This document shows positions 35,310-49,545 of a DNA stretch of 64,000 nucleotides, piece after piece. The stretch lies in NCBI GenBank assembly GCA_003255025.1, contig QANY01007421.1, positions 930,001 through 994,000 of the forward strand, given 5' to 3'. Both the position numbers and the translations under genes were made by a program. This DNA comes from Datisca glomerata. Its lineage: Eukaryota > Streptophyta > Magnoliopsida > Cucurbitales > Datiscaceae. How positions within the stretch are numbered: the stretch's first letter is position 1; every line of letters starts with the position of its first letter. The notes below the pieces were generated by a model. It was not told the DNA's origin. It did not search any database and worked only from the letters and a program-made list of their open reading frames with translations.

Positions 35310-36060
35310 TTAGGGTTTATCAAATACGTACTAAGACGTACTAGGAGTTCACTAAATATGTGTTGGAATTCACCAAATACATATAAAATAATAAATCTTA
35401 GAGGGATTCACTCAATATGTATTGGTGCTCATTAAATACATACATGAGTTTACCAAATACGTAATGGGGTTCACCAAATACCTACAAACTAATAAATTTT
35501 GGAGGGGTTCACCAAATACGTACTGGTGTTCATCAAATACGTACATGAGTTTATCACATATGTAATGGGGTTTACCAAATACGTATAAATTAATAATTTT
35601 TGGAGGGGTTCATCAAATAAGTAGTGGGGTTCACCAAATATGTAATGTGGTTCACTGAATATGTATAATTTAATAAATCTTAGAAGAGATCACCAAATAC
35701 GTAGTGGGATTCACTAATTACGTATTAGAGTTAACCAAATACATACAAAGTCATTTTTGGTGATCTCCTCCAAGAATTATTAATTTTGTATGTATTTGGT
35801 GAACCCTACTACGTATTTGATAAATCCCAGTATATATTTGATGAATCCCTTCAAGAATGATTAATTTGTACGTATTTGGTGATCCTCATTACATATTTGA
35901 CGAACCTCACTATGTATTTGGTAACAACACTATGTATTTGGTCAACTTCTCCAGAAAGAAAAAGAATTTTTAATTTTTGGTAAACCCTCAAGATTCTCTT
36001 TGTACCCCGCTACGAATTTGTCATTTTTACATTGATATGTATTTGTAATTTTTGGTGAAC
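35310..36060. repeat. Head-to-head array of a GGTTCACCAAATACGTA unit (array A)
   Basis: From 35310 to about 35755 the unit reads GGGTTCACCAAATACGTA with spacing of about 20-25 bp. From about 35760 to 36060 it reads as its complement (TACGTATTTGGTGAAC). A secondary unit AATTAATAATTCTTGGAGGGG (or complement) recurs about every 120 bp. The switch makes the whole array an imperfect palindrome. A matching array lies at 40630-41530. Confidence 0.85.
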
Positions 36061-36449
36061 CCCACAAAATTTATCATTTTACACATTATTATGTCTTACA
36101 TTTATCGATTCAAATGTCACACATTAATATGCATGTCACACGATCATATATGGATTATTTAAATTTATGAAATATGTTGTTGTGCTTTTATGATAAGTAT
36201 TAAAAGAGATGGATTTTTACCATGTATAATTATAGGTCGTGATATAGTTGGTAAATCTTATTTATCAGTTTGACGAACACATATAATCCTCAATGTTAGT
36301 TTAACCTTTTATTTTATAATTATTATCCCATAACAGCATATCATTGATTAAGTTGTCGTGATTTTATGACAAATATCGAATAAAATAAATTTTCAATATT
36401 TGTATATTGTATCTAGGCCAAACGTCATCACCACATGATGAAACTATTA

Positions 36450-38639
36450 GTTGTCGCGGCGGAAGCATGTCTCTCGAGACCATTTAAAAATTAAATTTTT
36501 ACTAAAGGTCGAATCTTTTAAGGAAACAAAACTTGCGCAACGCCATGATAACCCAATAAAAAAATTTATTGAAAACTATTTTTCAATCACTCATGATCCA
36601 TTATATATTTATACATTAAATCTACAACATAGAAAGTTGTGAATCGTATAGCTCGTGTAGTCTACATCAAGTGTCTTTGCAAAACCGATTGATCCTCCGT
36701 CCCACGAAACCATTCCAATGATCAGTGGACTCCGAGATGTACACCAAGATATTCTAACTCAATCATCAAAGCACTAGAACGTGTGTGGGCACGTAGAATA
36801 TTACAATACATGTTTTTTGTCTCAAGATGTACTCAACACATGAGATCTAGAGATTTACTGAGAAAGATTTTAGTGAGATGATTTTCTAAAAGAACGCGAT
36901 GATTATACTTTCAGAGTTTTGATTAACTATTAATTACATAGAAAATTCACTCGGACACCAACTGTGTTCTCAATTCAATTTGATGAACTTATAAACTGAT
37001 TCATCAACTGAGGTTATTAGAATAATATTTGTATATTCTCTAGATAATGGTGTATCAGCATTTTTAGGAATAAACTGAAATAATATTTATTTGTAAACTT
37101 GCCAATTGTAGTGAGATCCATTGCAATTGTGCACAACTGCAGTGTGTCGTGAGGTAGCACAATGCCTCACGACTCCATTGTAGTGTCGGGTGTACTAGAG
37201 TGTTGCACCCCCACTATTGTAGTGTCATGCGACACTGCAGTAGTCCATGTCAATCCCTGATACTCAATCAGTGATTGATACGTGGCAATTACTACGAATT
37301 AAATATTTATTTTAATCAGATAAATATCTAGATATCAGTTAATTCAAAACTAACATATCCAAATTATCTTTATCAACAAACTTATTTGTTATTTCACAAA
37401 TAACAGATTTAGTTGATTCAAATTATTATCTAATGATAATTTAATTATCGAATTTCACAAATTAAATATTATGTTTCACTTATCAATAATTATTTATATT
37501 TATATATGTAATTTAACTAATTAATTCTTAATCAATTAATCACACATACTTTTCTCATAATTATATACTTGCCATAGAATAACAATTCATTTTGCAAGTC
37601 AAGTCATTTTCTCATGTCCTGAAATATTCATACCATATACTATGTAGTACAGAGGTGACTTCGAGATCATAGACCTATAATCCTAAGTTCTAATAAACCA
37701 GATTATTAATTAGCCTATTTAATTAAATAATCTTATAAATTAATTCTATTATTACTCCACTATAAATATAGAATTGAACTCTTAGTGATTATAAAATGTA
37801 TTTACAGAGTATTCTCATGTAATCCACTGATACAATAATGTCATATAGTTCTGCCATCCAATTATTGGTTCGTAAATTAGAGTTAGTCAACATTACCGTT
37901 TTACCCCACTAAATACCTTTTGATCCTTAAGTACCATTAATCCACTAGTGAATGACTAATTTATAATCTTATTATAAATTTGAGCTCAATAACCATTCAG
38001 TTCTAAAATTAACACTTAAATGAACCAATATACGATCCGTTAGGAAAGATTGGATTCCAAATCTTGCATGATCATGTTCTCAACCATCCATATAACTGAA
38101 TCTGTAAAACAAAAGTCACTAACTTATTTTACAAACAAAGCTTAACAAATGAATCAAAAGATCCAGTAGACATGCATAAGAGTTCATGACTACTCAGGAT
38201 TCAGACTGATCTACATATGATCATCCAATTGATATGTATTAAATATTTATCATAAATGACACGCTAATAAGATATTAATTCACGTCGATCTAGTCATAAT
38301 AATATCATTTTATAAAGTGCATTCACTTAGATATCTATACACATCAATGATCTGAATTTAGATCACACCCATTCATAATACTTAGTGAACCGTACTAGCA
38401 AACATTCATTAAAGATTTTACACTTTAATATATTGCTGATATTTTTATTCATTATCTATGATATTAATCATCTCATACTAATACAAGATCATACTTTCAT
38501 TAAAGAATATGGAATTTTCATATATATATATAAATTTTTTAATAATAATTTAAAAGAACAATTATAAGAAAAATATAATCATAATTAAATTTTATATTAA
38601 AATGTCAATACGCATGCTTTGAAGACATAATACCCAACA
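36450..38639 (-). mobile_element. Copia-type LTR, possibly solo (about 2.2 kb)
   Basis: On the minus strand it starts TGTTGGGTATTATGTCTTCA (38639 down), a common Copia LTR start with TG. It is long, AT-rich and non-coding. The sequence on either side belongs to the repeat family of arrays A and B, so it looks like an insertion. The lower edge (36450, near CGCGGCGGAAGC) is approximate, and no 5-bp duplication could be matched. No internal retrotransposon domain is attached, hence a solo LTR or an LTR fragment. Confidence 0.5.
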
Positions 38640-38640
38640 A

Positions 38641-40545
38641 AAACGCCATATACCAGCAATTTCTGGCGATGTTTCAAATTTTCGACGGCTTTGCTGTTTT
38701 TCGGTGGTTTTGCATCAATACAATGGTTTTTCAGGCTTTTTACAACAGCTTTTCAACAAATTCGATGTTCTAAAATTGATCAAGGTATTCTAGATGTTTG
38801 AAACAAAGTTATCAAGATTCTCGATTTTTCAATGCGAACATTAAGTACCTTCATTTATACTTTAAATTAGATTTGAATTAAGTAATTAATTGTTAAAATA
38901 ATTGAACACTTATTCATAAATGCATAAGAACATATTCTTGATTACGTTGTTGTGATTTTATTAGATTAAGTAAAGATTCCTGAAACAATTGAACACTTAT
39001 TCATAAACTGTTAAACACTTAACCATTATACATATAATCATTTTCATACACTTGACCATTTCACACAGTTTATGTATTAATTTTTAAGCATATAAATATA
39101 TTTTGTTAAATCTAAGCCAAACACCACTTGCCGTTTGGGGTCCAAAATGGATTAGTTGTACACCAAACACCATTCATGAATTGCGAATCGCCATTATAAT
39201 CACTAAAACCGCCGTAATTGACACTAAAACTACTGATATTGACACTAAAAGCCACTGTTATTGACACGAAAACCGCCGCTATTAATACTAAAACCACCGC
39301 AATAGACATTAAAATCGCCGCAATAAACATTAAAATTGGAAAAATTACCGGAAACAACTGGCATAAGGGCAAAAACCACCGGTCTTGGGGTAAAACCGCC
39401 GCTAAAGGTTGCAAAAACCGCCGCTAGAGACACAAAAGCCACCGTTTAGGCTCCCAAACACCATTTTTTGTGATACATTATATCTAACCTATGTTGGCGG
39501 TTTTCTTGTCAATAATGCTATCAGCAAGCTCTAAACGCCATCAACACATGGAGTTTCACCATGTGTTGGTGGCGTTTCGCCATGTAGTGATGGCGTTTCA
39601 CCATTTGGTGATGGAGTTTGGCCTAGATGCAATATACAAATATGGACAATATATTTTTTTTAATTTGGTGAATATTTGTATTTCGAGAACGAGTCTTCTA
39701 AAGGTGTTTCACCTCCAACCTTAGGGGTTATACATGTTTGTTAAATAATGAAAAATATTTTAGGGGTTCACCAAAATATTTCACATACAAAATTAATAAT
39801 TTTTGGAGGGATTCACTAAAATTGAATTTGTGTTTTGGTGTTCACCAATTTCAAGCGGGGTACAAAGGGAATCTTGGGGTTCACCAAAATATTTCAAATA
39901 CAAAATTAATAATTTTTGGAGGAATTTAGGAACATGTTCGATTCTATACACAAATTGAGATTTAGAAAAATGCCTAAGTATATGAAAATATGGCTAAGTG
40001 ACAAACCATGGTGGTACATAAAACCGATAAATAGAATTTACCGGCAATCATAATATCACGACTTATAATTATATATGGTGAAAACATGTCTCGCTCGATG
40101 CTTGTCACAAAAGCACAACAACATTACCAATGACAACTTTTAACAAATTTATGAATAAATGTTCAATTGCTTCAGGAATCTTTACTTAATCCAATAAAAT
40201 CACAACAACATACATAATCAAGAATATTGTTTTTATGTGTTTATGAATAAGTGTTCAATTATTTTAACAATTACTTACTTAATTCAAATCTAATTAAAAA
40301 TATAAGTGAAGGTACTTAGTGTTCGCATTGAAAAATTGAGAATCTTCAAAATTTTGTTTGTATACCATTGAAAAATTGAGAATCATCATGTATACCATGA
40401 TTAATTTTAGAAAATCAAATTTGTTAAAAACCCGCTGTTAAAAGGTCCGAAAAGCTATTGTATTGATGCAAAATCGTCAAAAAACAACAAAACCATCAAA
40501 AATTGGAAAACTATCGCTATAAACCACTAGTATAGGGGCATAAAC
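38641..40545. mobile_element. Inverted-repeat element around a 21-bp array
   Basis: The segment 38641-39030 pairs with the complement of 40545-40130. Shared blocks include TTTTGCATCAATACAAT, ATTGAACACTTATTCATAAA (or T for C) and TTAGATTTGAATTAAGTAA. Both arms lie inside arrays A and B. The middle holds the 21-bp array (39201-39335), CCGCCGCTA-type motifs and short palindromes (39540-39620). It resembles a non-autonomous TIR element. Ends and target duplication were not defined. Confidence 0.5.
39201..39335 (+). repeat. 21-bp tandem array CACTAAAACCGCCGTAATTGA
   Basis: Six to seven copies with substitutions, then looser AAAACCGCCGCTA units to about 39440. The 21-bp period keeps frame, which explains the open frames there. 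Confidence 0.8.
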
Positions 40546-40629
40546 CGCCAGTATTGGTTACAAAAATCACCCTTAGAAAACCACCAGTATTGGTTAAAGA
40601 AACGGCCGATAAAAAGGGAATCTTAAGGG

Positions 40630-41530
40630 GGTTCACCAAAAATTAAAAATTCTTTTTTTGGAGCGGCTCATCAAATATGTACTGAGTTTCATCAAATACG
40701 TAGTGAGATTCACCAAATACGTAGTGGAGTTCACTAAATATGTATAAATTAATAATTCTTAGAGGGTTCACCAAATACGTGTTGTGGTTCACTAAATACG
40801 TACACAATTAATCATTCTTGGAGGGGTTCACCAAAAATGATTTTGTACGTATTTGGTGAACCTCAGTACGCAATTGGTGAATCTCAGTATGTAATTGGTG
40901 AACTCCAATACATATTTGGTGAACTCCTCTAAGAATTATTAATTTTTACATATTTTTACATTTTGGTGAAGCCCACTACGTATTTGGTAAACCCCAATAC
41001 ATATTTGGTGAATCCCTCCAAAAATTATTAATTTATACGTATTTGGTGAATCCCATTACGAATTCGGTGAACTCCACTACATATTTGGTGAATCTCACTA
41101 CATATTTGGTGAACCATTTTCATGGTGTATTAATTTGTATGCATTTAGTGAATTCCGCTACGTATTTGGTGAACTCCTCCATAATTTATTAATTTATATG
41201 TATTTGGTGAACCCATGTACATATGTGGTGAACACACCAGTACGTATTTGGTGAACCCTTATAAGATGTATTAATTTGTACGTATTTAGTGAATCACATT
41301 ATGTATTTGGTGAACTCCTCTACATATTTGGTGAACACCATTTCGTATTTGGTGAACGTCTCCAAGATTTATTTATTTATACGAAACCGATATACGTATT
41401 TAGTGAACACATGCAAATATTTGGTGAACCTCTCCAAGATTTATTAATTTTTACGTATTTAATGAACTCCAGTACATAGCTGATGAACCCTTAATACATA
41501 TTTGGTGAACTCTAGCACGAATTTGATGAA
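40630..41530. repeat. Head-to-head array of the GTATTTGGTGAAC unit (array B)
   Basis: From 40630 to about 40838 units read CACCAAATACGTA. From 40845 to 41530 they read GTATTTGGTGAAC, about every 22-25 bp, with AAGATTTATTAATTT-like spacers. It is the same family as array A, and it also switches orientation once. About 40 units in total are visible. Confidence 0.85.
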
Positions 41531-41539
41531 CCAAAAAAA

Positions 41540-44280
41540 TAATTGCTAGCGTCAATACCGGGGAAAAACCTCGGCATTTTAAAATTTTTCATTCAATATT
41601 TCATTTTCATAGTAAAAGATATTTTACTATTACTCACCAATCTGTTTTCAACTAATTCAGATGTTTTTAAGAAACAATATTTTTGCCTTTTTCCTTTTAC
41701 TATCTGATTTTTCCGTGTAAGCTTTGAGACATTTTTTTCCATCCTAGTTTTTTAAGAGTTATTCTAATACATAGTATATATAAAGTGAAAATTACATATG
41801 TCATCACTTTTTGAAGGTCATTCTACATAAATGTCCTTTTTTTTCTTTATTTGCATGTATGACCACTTTTAAAATTGATTTTTGTAAACCTTGATTCTTT
41901 TCTCACTTTGTCCTTTTCTACTCTCTCTCTCTCAACTTAGCTCCAAAGAAAATAAATTGTAGAACGTTGAACCATAAATCTACCATTTTTAAACCATTGG
42001 ATCCTTTAAAATAAGAATGACCAAATGACTAACACCCAGCTCCGAGGATCATTCACGAATCAATCCCGAGCTTGAGCTTAGAAGCTCCGGTCTGAGCTCG
42101 TGGAAGATGAAAACTCTTATATGAACTCGTGGAAGAAGAAAGCTTCACTTTGAGCTCGTGGCAAAAGAAAGCTCTGATCTGATTTCAGAAGCTCCGATCT
42201 GAGCTCGTGGAAAACTAAAGCTCTGTTATGAGCTTGAGGAGTATGGCCTAAGTCCTTCATCTTTCTCTCAAGTTCGAGTACTCTGTTCTTTCGCCGTGAG
42301 ATCAAGATGTGGTAGGTAAGTTTTTCAGTTTTATTATTTTCAGATCGGGTTTCATTATGATGAAAGGAATGTGTGAGTTTTGCTTACTGTGAGACTAGGA
42401 TATGGGCGCTGCCTGCTAGGTGTACATTTAGAGTGGTGATGAAGATGAAGTTTTTCATTTTACTTTTGTTTTGTTAAGTATTTTTGGGATCCATCTTTTT
42501 TGGACCGTTGAGTTTATTTTATTTTCTATGTAATTTATGTCATTCTTTTTTCTACTGTCTTAGTAGTATTTTGAGTTTTGTTAGACAGAAAAATGGCGTG
42601 GTTGCGCTCTCAGTCTTTTCACATATTGTTTGTAAATTGTTGACACAATATAAATAAAAGATGGACATGATGTACATGATGAGTTACATGATTTTTAGTA
42701 AAATATGTACTTGATGTGAATAAAGTATTTTTGTTAACGTTTTTTTTTAACATGGCATTGATTAAATTGTTATTATAAAAAATTAGATGTTAATTGTTTC
42801 TTGATAAACTGAAAGAAAATCAAGCATTTGAAATTTCTTCCAACCATCTCCACAAGATCATCTTCGATCTGTTTGCTAGACATGCTTGTACTTCCATATA
42901 ATTTCTCAGCATATTCTAGTCGCTAATGAAAAAAGTATTAATGTGTTGTACTTAAATTGTACATTGTGTAAATAACTTTATTTACCATGTATGAATAACT
43001 TTTTTCTTAATTGTTTACATTTCATTGACCATATGGGTAATTAATACCCAGTTGTCTTGGCTCTCTGTCTATGATCATCATTTATTGTAATCAACTAGGG
43101 TAATGAACTTTTATATTAAAAACATATTCAAATATCTAAAAAACTATATTAAAAAATATAAAATGCACCTTTAATTATTACTTTACTCGTGCAGTGCACC
43201 GGCACACAACACGAGTAGAAGTTAAAACATTTCACAAAATAAATTACTTGTACAGTGTGGCTCACTGCACGAGTAGAAGTAAATATTAAAAAAGTGCATT
43301 GCATGATAAAGCACATGTCCCTACGAAAAATTACAGGGACCAATTGGTAATTTTATCTTATTTTGTCTTATTCACATGGACTTTCCCATTTTAGTAAAAA
43401 AAACTTTGTGCTGGACATTTAGCTACGTGGATAGCCCAAATGCGTCATTTGTGTAGTTCTCCTATATATAAATGGTGTTAGAGAAAATTCTTTTATGGTT
43501 AAAACATTATTTAAAAGCTAAAGATTTCATGTTGAAACACCAAGATTCAAATAATAAATTAAGCAGAAGCGTAACTGAATCCATAATGATAGATCGATTT
43601 GTAGAGTCGAGTTGTCAACCTTTCAGATCTACACCATCCTCCAATGAGAGAGGAACTTTTTTTGTCTCTTTGTTTTCTATGATGAGATATTAATGAGAAT
43701 AAAATGTCTATCGTGCGATCAGATGACCATAACCACTATATGTAGATAACATCATTGTCACATTTTTAGTATTTCTATTTTAGCTCATCATGAAAATAAA
43801 ATTACCCTTTATAGTAATGATCACAATAGGTCATGTTTAAAAAATATAAAAAAAATAATCACAAGTATAAAAATATATAAAAAATAATTATTACATGCAT
43901 TCTTAACAGAAATTCACGCACCCAAAAAAAATTTAAACGCATCAAACTTTACTTTATATTATCAATTGTATATACATATATATATATTAAATATACTTTC
44001 TAGACATTACACTCATTTTATTTGGCAGTATTTAAAATTTGGCAGTATACTTGCCAAATTTTCTTTCTTAGAATTGGAGGTGGCTAATTTTATTTTTGTT
44101 TCATCTTTGATTATTCTTATCTCTTTTTCTAAAGTGACCTACTTTTGATATTCTCCCTTTTCATTAAGTCGCTACATAAGAAAGGTCTATACCCTATCAG
44201 AAATATTGTAGCCCATATTACTCAAAACTTAGTAAATCAATTTTAATTGGGCTTAACCTTATTTGATAGCTTACAACATA
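41540..44280. other. Mostly unassigned DNA
   Basis: At 42060-42240 a unit of about 30 bp like TGAGCTCGTGGAAGAAGAAAG recurs five times. At 43180-43285 ACTCGTGCAGTGCACCGGCACAC and a partial inverted copy occur. No gene was recognised. Confidence 0.4.
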
Positions 44281-44289
44281 TAATTTTTT

Positions 44290-47200
44290 ACATATAAGCC
44301 CAACGTTTGTTTCGATGATGCTCATACGAGTAGTGTACTCATGAAACTATTTGGGTGGCAATCTCTTAGTAATTGGATCTACGATCATGGAATTTGTTTC
44401 GATGAGCTCTACAGACAATTGTTCATTTTAAACTATTTTCTTGACAATTAGGAACTTGATGTCTATGTGCTTCGATTTCGTCAAACTCTTTTTGTTGTTG
44501 GAATACAAAATTATTGACTTATTGATACATAATAACTTGAGTGATCTCTTAATACCGTCCGCTATGCCCAACCCTGCGGCAAAATTATGTAGTTAAATTT
44601 TGTGACTGGATGCATCACAACATGCTATAAACTCTACTGTCATGGTGGAGTAGGCTATAAGTGATTGTTTAACACTCTGCTAGGAGACGGAACCTCCAGC
44701 AAGCAGGAAAATATAGCTCGGTGTAGATTTCATATTATCTTGACATCCAACAAAATCAAAGTCAATATACCCAATGAATTTGACTTTCGATACGTGCTCA
44801 TATAGCCTTTTGTTTTCTATAAGTAACATGAGACTCGTTTAATTGCTTTCTAATGGTCTTTAGTTGCATTGCTTAACTATTTGTCCAACATCCCAGTAGC
44901 GTATGCAGAGTCTAGATGCATACAAACCTCAGCACACATCAAAATCCCTACTACTGAGGCATATCAAATCTTTTTGCATTTTATTCTCCTCAAAGTAATT
45001 CTTATTAGGGAACTGATTGAGACTAAATATTTCTTCCTTGTCTACAGAGGTATCACCTGATTTGCATCATGTTTGCCATATCTTTTCAAATCCTTCCTAA
45101 TATAGTTCTTTTGTGATAATTCAAGAATACGCCGAGAGCGATTCCCATGTACTTGTATGCCTAATACAAAACGAGGTGTCACCAATCTCTTTCATTTTGA
45201 AATCCTTAGCTAGAAATCTCATGTTGTCGTGCAATAAACATATATCATTGTTGGCAAGCAATGTGTCATCCACATATAAACCTGAAAAATATGTTGGCTC
45301 TCACATAACTTATTATATATAAACTCATCAGCCAAATTCTTCTCAAAGTCAAACGGGTTGATCACTTGATGAAACCTGAAGTACCATTGTCAAGATGCTT
45401 ACCTAAGTCCATAGATGAACTTCTTAAGCTTGCAAAATCTGTTCTTTTAGTATCCCAGCATAATTTTCTAGTTGCATCATAAAAGTCATTTCATCAATGA
45501 TACCATTGAGAAACGATGTCTTCACATCCATATGATGTAACTCAAGATTGAAATGCACCATCAATGCTAATATAATCTTGAAAGTATCTTTCGAAGAAAT
45601 TGGAGAAAAGTCTTTTTATAGTCAGTGCATTCTTTCTATGTAAAGTCATTTACGACAAGACGAGCCTTGTACATTTCCACATAATCTTTTGATCACTAAC
45701 AATTCTTAAATATCCATTCACAACCAATGAGTTTTGTACTATGTCATTGTTCACAATGGACTTAATCTTCTCATCCACTTATGAAAGTCAAAAAATTTCA
45801 TCACTTGACGGAATCTGATTGGGTCATATTCCATCATTCTAATATCTACCTTATGTTCATGGAGAAACACAATGTAGTTATCTGACAGTACACTTCACCT
45901 CTCTATAGTGGTTCTCCTCAATTGCATAGGTTCTCGATGTACTAGAATTTTTTCTTTTAGAATAATTTTTTAAATGAGAGATTCTCTGACATTTTCTTGA
46001 TTTGTTGTGTCATGAGCAATGTCAGGAATCAAATTTTGTTCAATGCTAAAAACACCTCTAGGAATATAATCATATTGCTCCTCAAAGACAAAATCACTAA
46101 TTGTATCTCCCCTCGCAAACTTGACATTCTCAAAGAACCGGACATTTCTCATCTCAAAAATTGACTTAGTCATGGAATCATAAAATTTGTACTCCCTGAA
46201 TCTTTCAGAATATCCAATAAAATAGAAGTTGACCATCCTTGAATCTAGTTTCTTTTCATTAGGCCTATAAAAGCCTTACTTCAGTTGGGCACACCCCAAA
46301 CATGCAAGTGCTTTAGATTAGGTTCTTGCCCATTCAGAGCTCATATGGGGTTTTAGAAGTCGCTTTAATTTAAACTCTATTAAGAATATATGTTGTAGTC
46401 TTATTTGCTTCTCCCCATAGTGATTCTAATGAGGTAGAATGACTAATCATATTATTTATCAAGCCCTTGAGCTTTCTGTTCGTCTTTCAACAACACCATT
46501 CATTATTAAGTAAACTCAGCATAGTGTAGTGTGGGATGAAAACACAATTCTCCAGCAATTTAGGAAACTATTCTGGACATTTTTCACTTGAACCGTCATA
46601 TCTACCATAGTACTTACCATTGCGTTTAATCCTTCTACCGAGTTGGTTCTTAATTTCAGCCTTATAATTTTTAACACGTTCAACGACTCTGAGTTTTTAT
46701 TAATGTGTAGTCATATGTAGAATTGTCTATAAATGTTATAAAGTGTTGTTGACCAACCAAGCAACGGTAGATAACAACACACAAATATCCTTATGTATAG
46801 GTTCTAAAAGACGCCGAGTCTTGTTTGCTCCAAATATCCTTTTGTTGTTTGTTTACCCTTATACAATTAAAACAAACATCAAAATATGTGAAATCAAAGG
46901 GATCAAGAATTTCGTCTGACACAAGTCTTTCTATTCTCTGTGTGGAGATATGACATAATCTCTTGTGTCATAACGCAGCCAAGTTCTCACTAGTTAATTT
47001 TTTTTAGTACCTCTTATACTTAATTGAAGGGATTCATTAATGAAGCAATTATATCAATTAAAAAAATATTATCTTAACCTGATAAAGAATCGTATCTAAC
47101 CAAAAATTGAATAAAGAAACAAACAAAAAATTTCATCTCTAAATGAATAAACAAACCTAGTTTTATTCGAACAGAAGCATAAATTAAATTCCTTCTAAAA

Positions 47201-48170
47201 GACGGTACAATAATTGTTTCATAATAATCCAAATAAAATTCAATTTTTAATAATAATCTAAATTTCTCTATTGCCTCAACTTCAATTTGACTTTTCGTTG
47301 TCTACATAGATGTATCTTTTAGCATCAATTGACTTTCGACAGCTCAGGCAACCCCATATAGACACACTGATATGAGTTTTTGCACTAGAATCTAAAGAAC
47401 TTGTATGTCTAGGGACTGAACTTAAATTAACCTAACAACAAACAAAATTGAGAAGCATCCTTCAGGAGCACGTCATGCGTGATATTTGGTGCATTGCTTC
47501 TTTTTATGCCCCCAGCTCCATAAAAGTAACAACTAGTACTTTTTGGATCAACCAAGTTGTTTTATTGTTTCTCTTGTGGTGATGTATCTAAAGCTTCCTT
47601 AACATTCTTTCTTTTCTTTCCCCTATTCTCATCCTTAGAGGTTGAGGTCAGGTAAGCACTATCTATCTTATCTTACTTCACATTTTTCTCTTCCTAAACA
47701 CAGTGTGAGATGAGCTCATAGAAATCAAGTCTCTTTCTAATAGTTTTATCTCATTTAAAATTGGATGAATTGTGATGGAAAGGATATCAAAACCATACAC
47801 CAGTAAATTCTCAGAGAGTTCGAGCTTATGTACTCCCTAATATTGCATTTTTTCTCATATACGTAATTGAAATTAGATTTTTCAAGAGCGTAACAACTTC
47901 GGTCTTTTCTTTCTTGACAAATCGCTTTTTAATATCCGAAAGAAAATCTTTGACTGTAGTGATCTTTTTAGATATAATGACCCGGAAAGCTTCTGGAATT
48001 GTCTTCTTCATGATGATCATACATATGTGATGTAATTTCTTACTTTTCCATAAGTTGTAAAGGAGAACAAACCTGTAACGCAAGGTTGAGGTCCATGAGT
48101 CCAATAACTATCGACAGTTCTCTTTCCAATACTTGAAGTTTCAGACATTTAGTACTGGAATTGAATTGGT
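44290..48170 (-). mobile_element. Dead Copia (Ty1) retrotransposon internal region, minus strand
   Basis: Read on the minus strand the order is gag, protease, integrase, reverse transcriptase, RNase H, as in Copia. Gag: 48104-47826 includes KTIPEAFRVIISKKITTVKD. Zinc-knuckle remnant: near 47540, CYFYGAGG. Protease: near 47400, DSSAKTHISVS, where the family has D(S/T)GA. Integrase: HFITFIDN near 46740. Reverse transcriptase: MDVKTSFLNG near 45530 and GLYVDDTLLANND near 45270, keeping the YVDD active site. RNase H: 44.3-44.9 kb, including SKHIDIKF. There are dozens of stops and frameshifts. LTRs were not identified on either side. Confidence 0.85.
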
Positions 48171-48479
48171 GCCAACACTAATAATAGTGGAAGCAACTCA
48201 ACATATAATAACAAACAACCAAAACAAGCACATAATCTGATTTTGTGAGTCATTGTAATTAATTAAAAAATCTGATAATTAATGATTGATTATATTTTTC
48301 TTAATTTTATCTAAAGTTTGTTAAGGAATTATTCTTCAAATCTAATCATTAATGACATTCTCAACTGAATATTCAACAACTTTGAAGAAAAAATCAGTTT
48401 AGATCGTGTATCTTCTTTTTTCATAAAATATAGGCAATTTTCAAAGATACACGGTTGAGTTCTTCATCTATATGCCTCT

Positions 48480-49545
48480 TATATCATTTTTCAAATCCGT
48501 ATATCATCTATAAACCTCTTATATACATGAAAAATCATCAAACACACCATATTTAGATTAGGTATTTCAAATTTCAAATAGCATTAATTACATCGTTAAT
48601 TCTAACATCTTTCAAATCGGTATATCATCTGTATATCTCTGATATACCCAAAAAATTATCAAACACACCATATATAGATTAGGTATTTCAAATTTTAAAT
48701 TTTGAACATTAATTACATCCTTAATTCTAGCATGTTTCAAATGGGTATATCATCTATATACCTCTGATGTACCTGAAAAATCATCAAACACACCATATAT
48801 AGATTAGGTATTTTAAATTTTAAATTTTGAGCATTAATTACATCATTAATTCTAGTATCTTTCAAATCGGTATATCAACTATATACCTCTAATATACCTA
48901 AAAAATCATCAAACACAACATATATTGATTAGGTATTTCAAATTTTGAGCATTAACTATATCCTTAATTCTAGTATTTTTCAATCAATATATCATCTGTA
49001 CACCTCTAATATACTCGAAAAATTATCAAACACACTATATATAGATTAAGTATTTCAATTTTTAAATTTTGAGCATTAATTTAATTGTAGCGTCTTTCTA
49101 ATCGATACATCATATATATACCTCTGATGTACCCAAAAAATCATCAAACACACCACGATTAGGTATTTCAAATTTCAAATTTTGAGCATTAATTACATTT
49201 TTAATTCTAGCATCTTTCAAATCGGTATATCATCCATATGCCTCTTATGTACCTCTTATATACCCGAAAATCATCAAACACACCATATATTGATTATGTA
49301 TTTCAAATTTCAAATTTTGAGTATTAATTTACATAATTAATTCTAGTATCTTTCAAATTGGTATATCATCTATATATCTCTGATATATCCAAAAAATTAT
49401 CAAACACACCATATATAGATTAGGTGTTTCAAATTTCAAATTATGAGGATTAATTACATCTTCAATTCTAGAATCTTTCAAATCAGTATATCATATATAC
49501 CTCTGATATACCCAAAAAATCATCAAACACGGCATATATAGATTA
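48480..49545 (+). repeat. Tandem array, about 123-bp unit, nine copies
   Basis: The landmark ATCAAACACACCATATATAG recurs at about 48537, 48658, 48784, 48909, 49026, 49144, 49274, 49399 and 49523, so the period is 117-130 bp. Each unit also holds GGTATATCATCTATATACC, AGATTAGGTATTTCAAATTT and GAGCATTAATTACAT. Units differ by several per cent. The array is AT-rich and non-coding, and starts just upstream of the Copia remnant's gag end. Confidence 0.9.

Noticed and set aside
43472..43693. 73-codon open frame starting MVLEKILLWL
   Set aside because: No family similarity, no intron or promoter context, and AT-rich surroundings.
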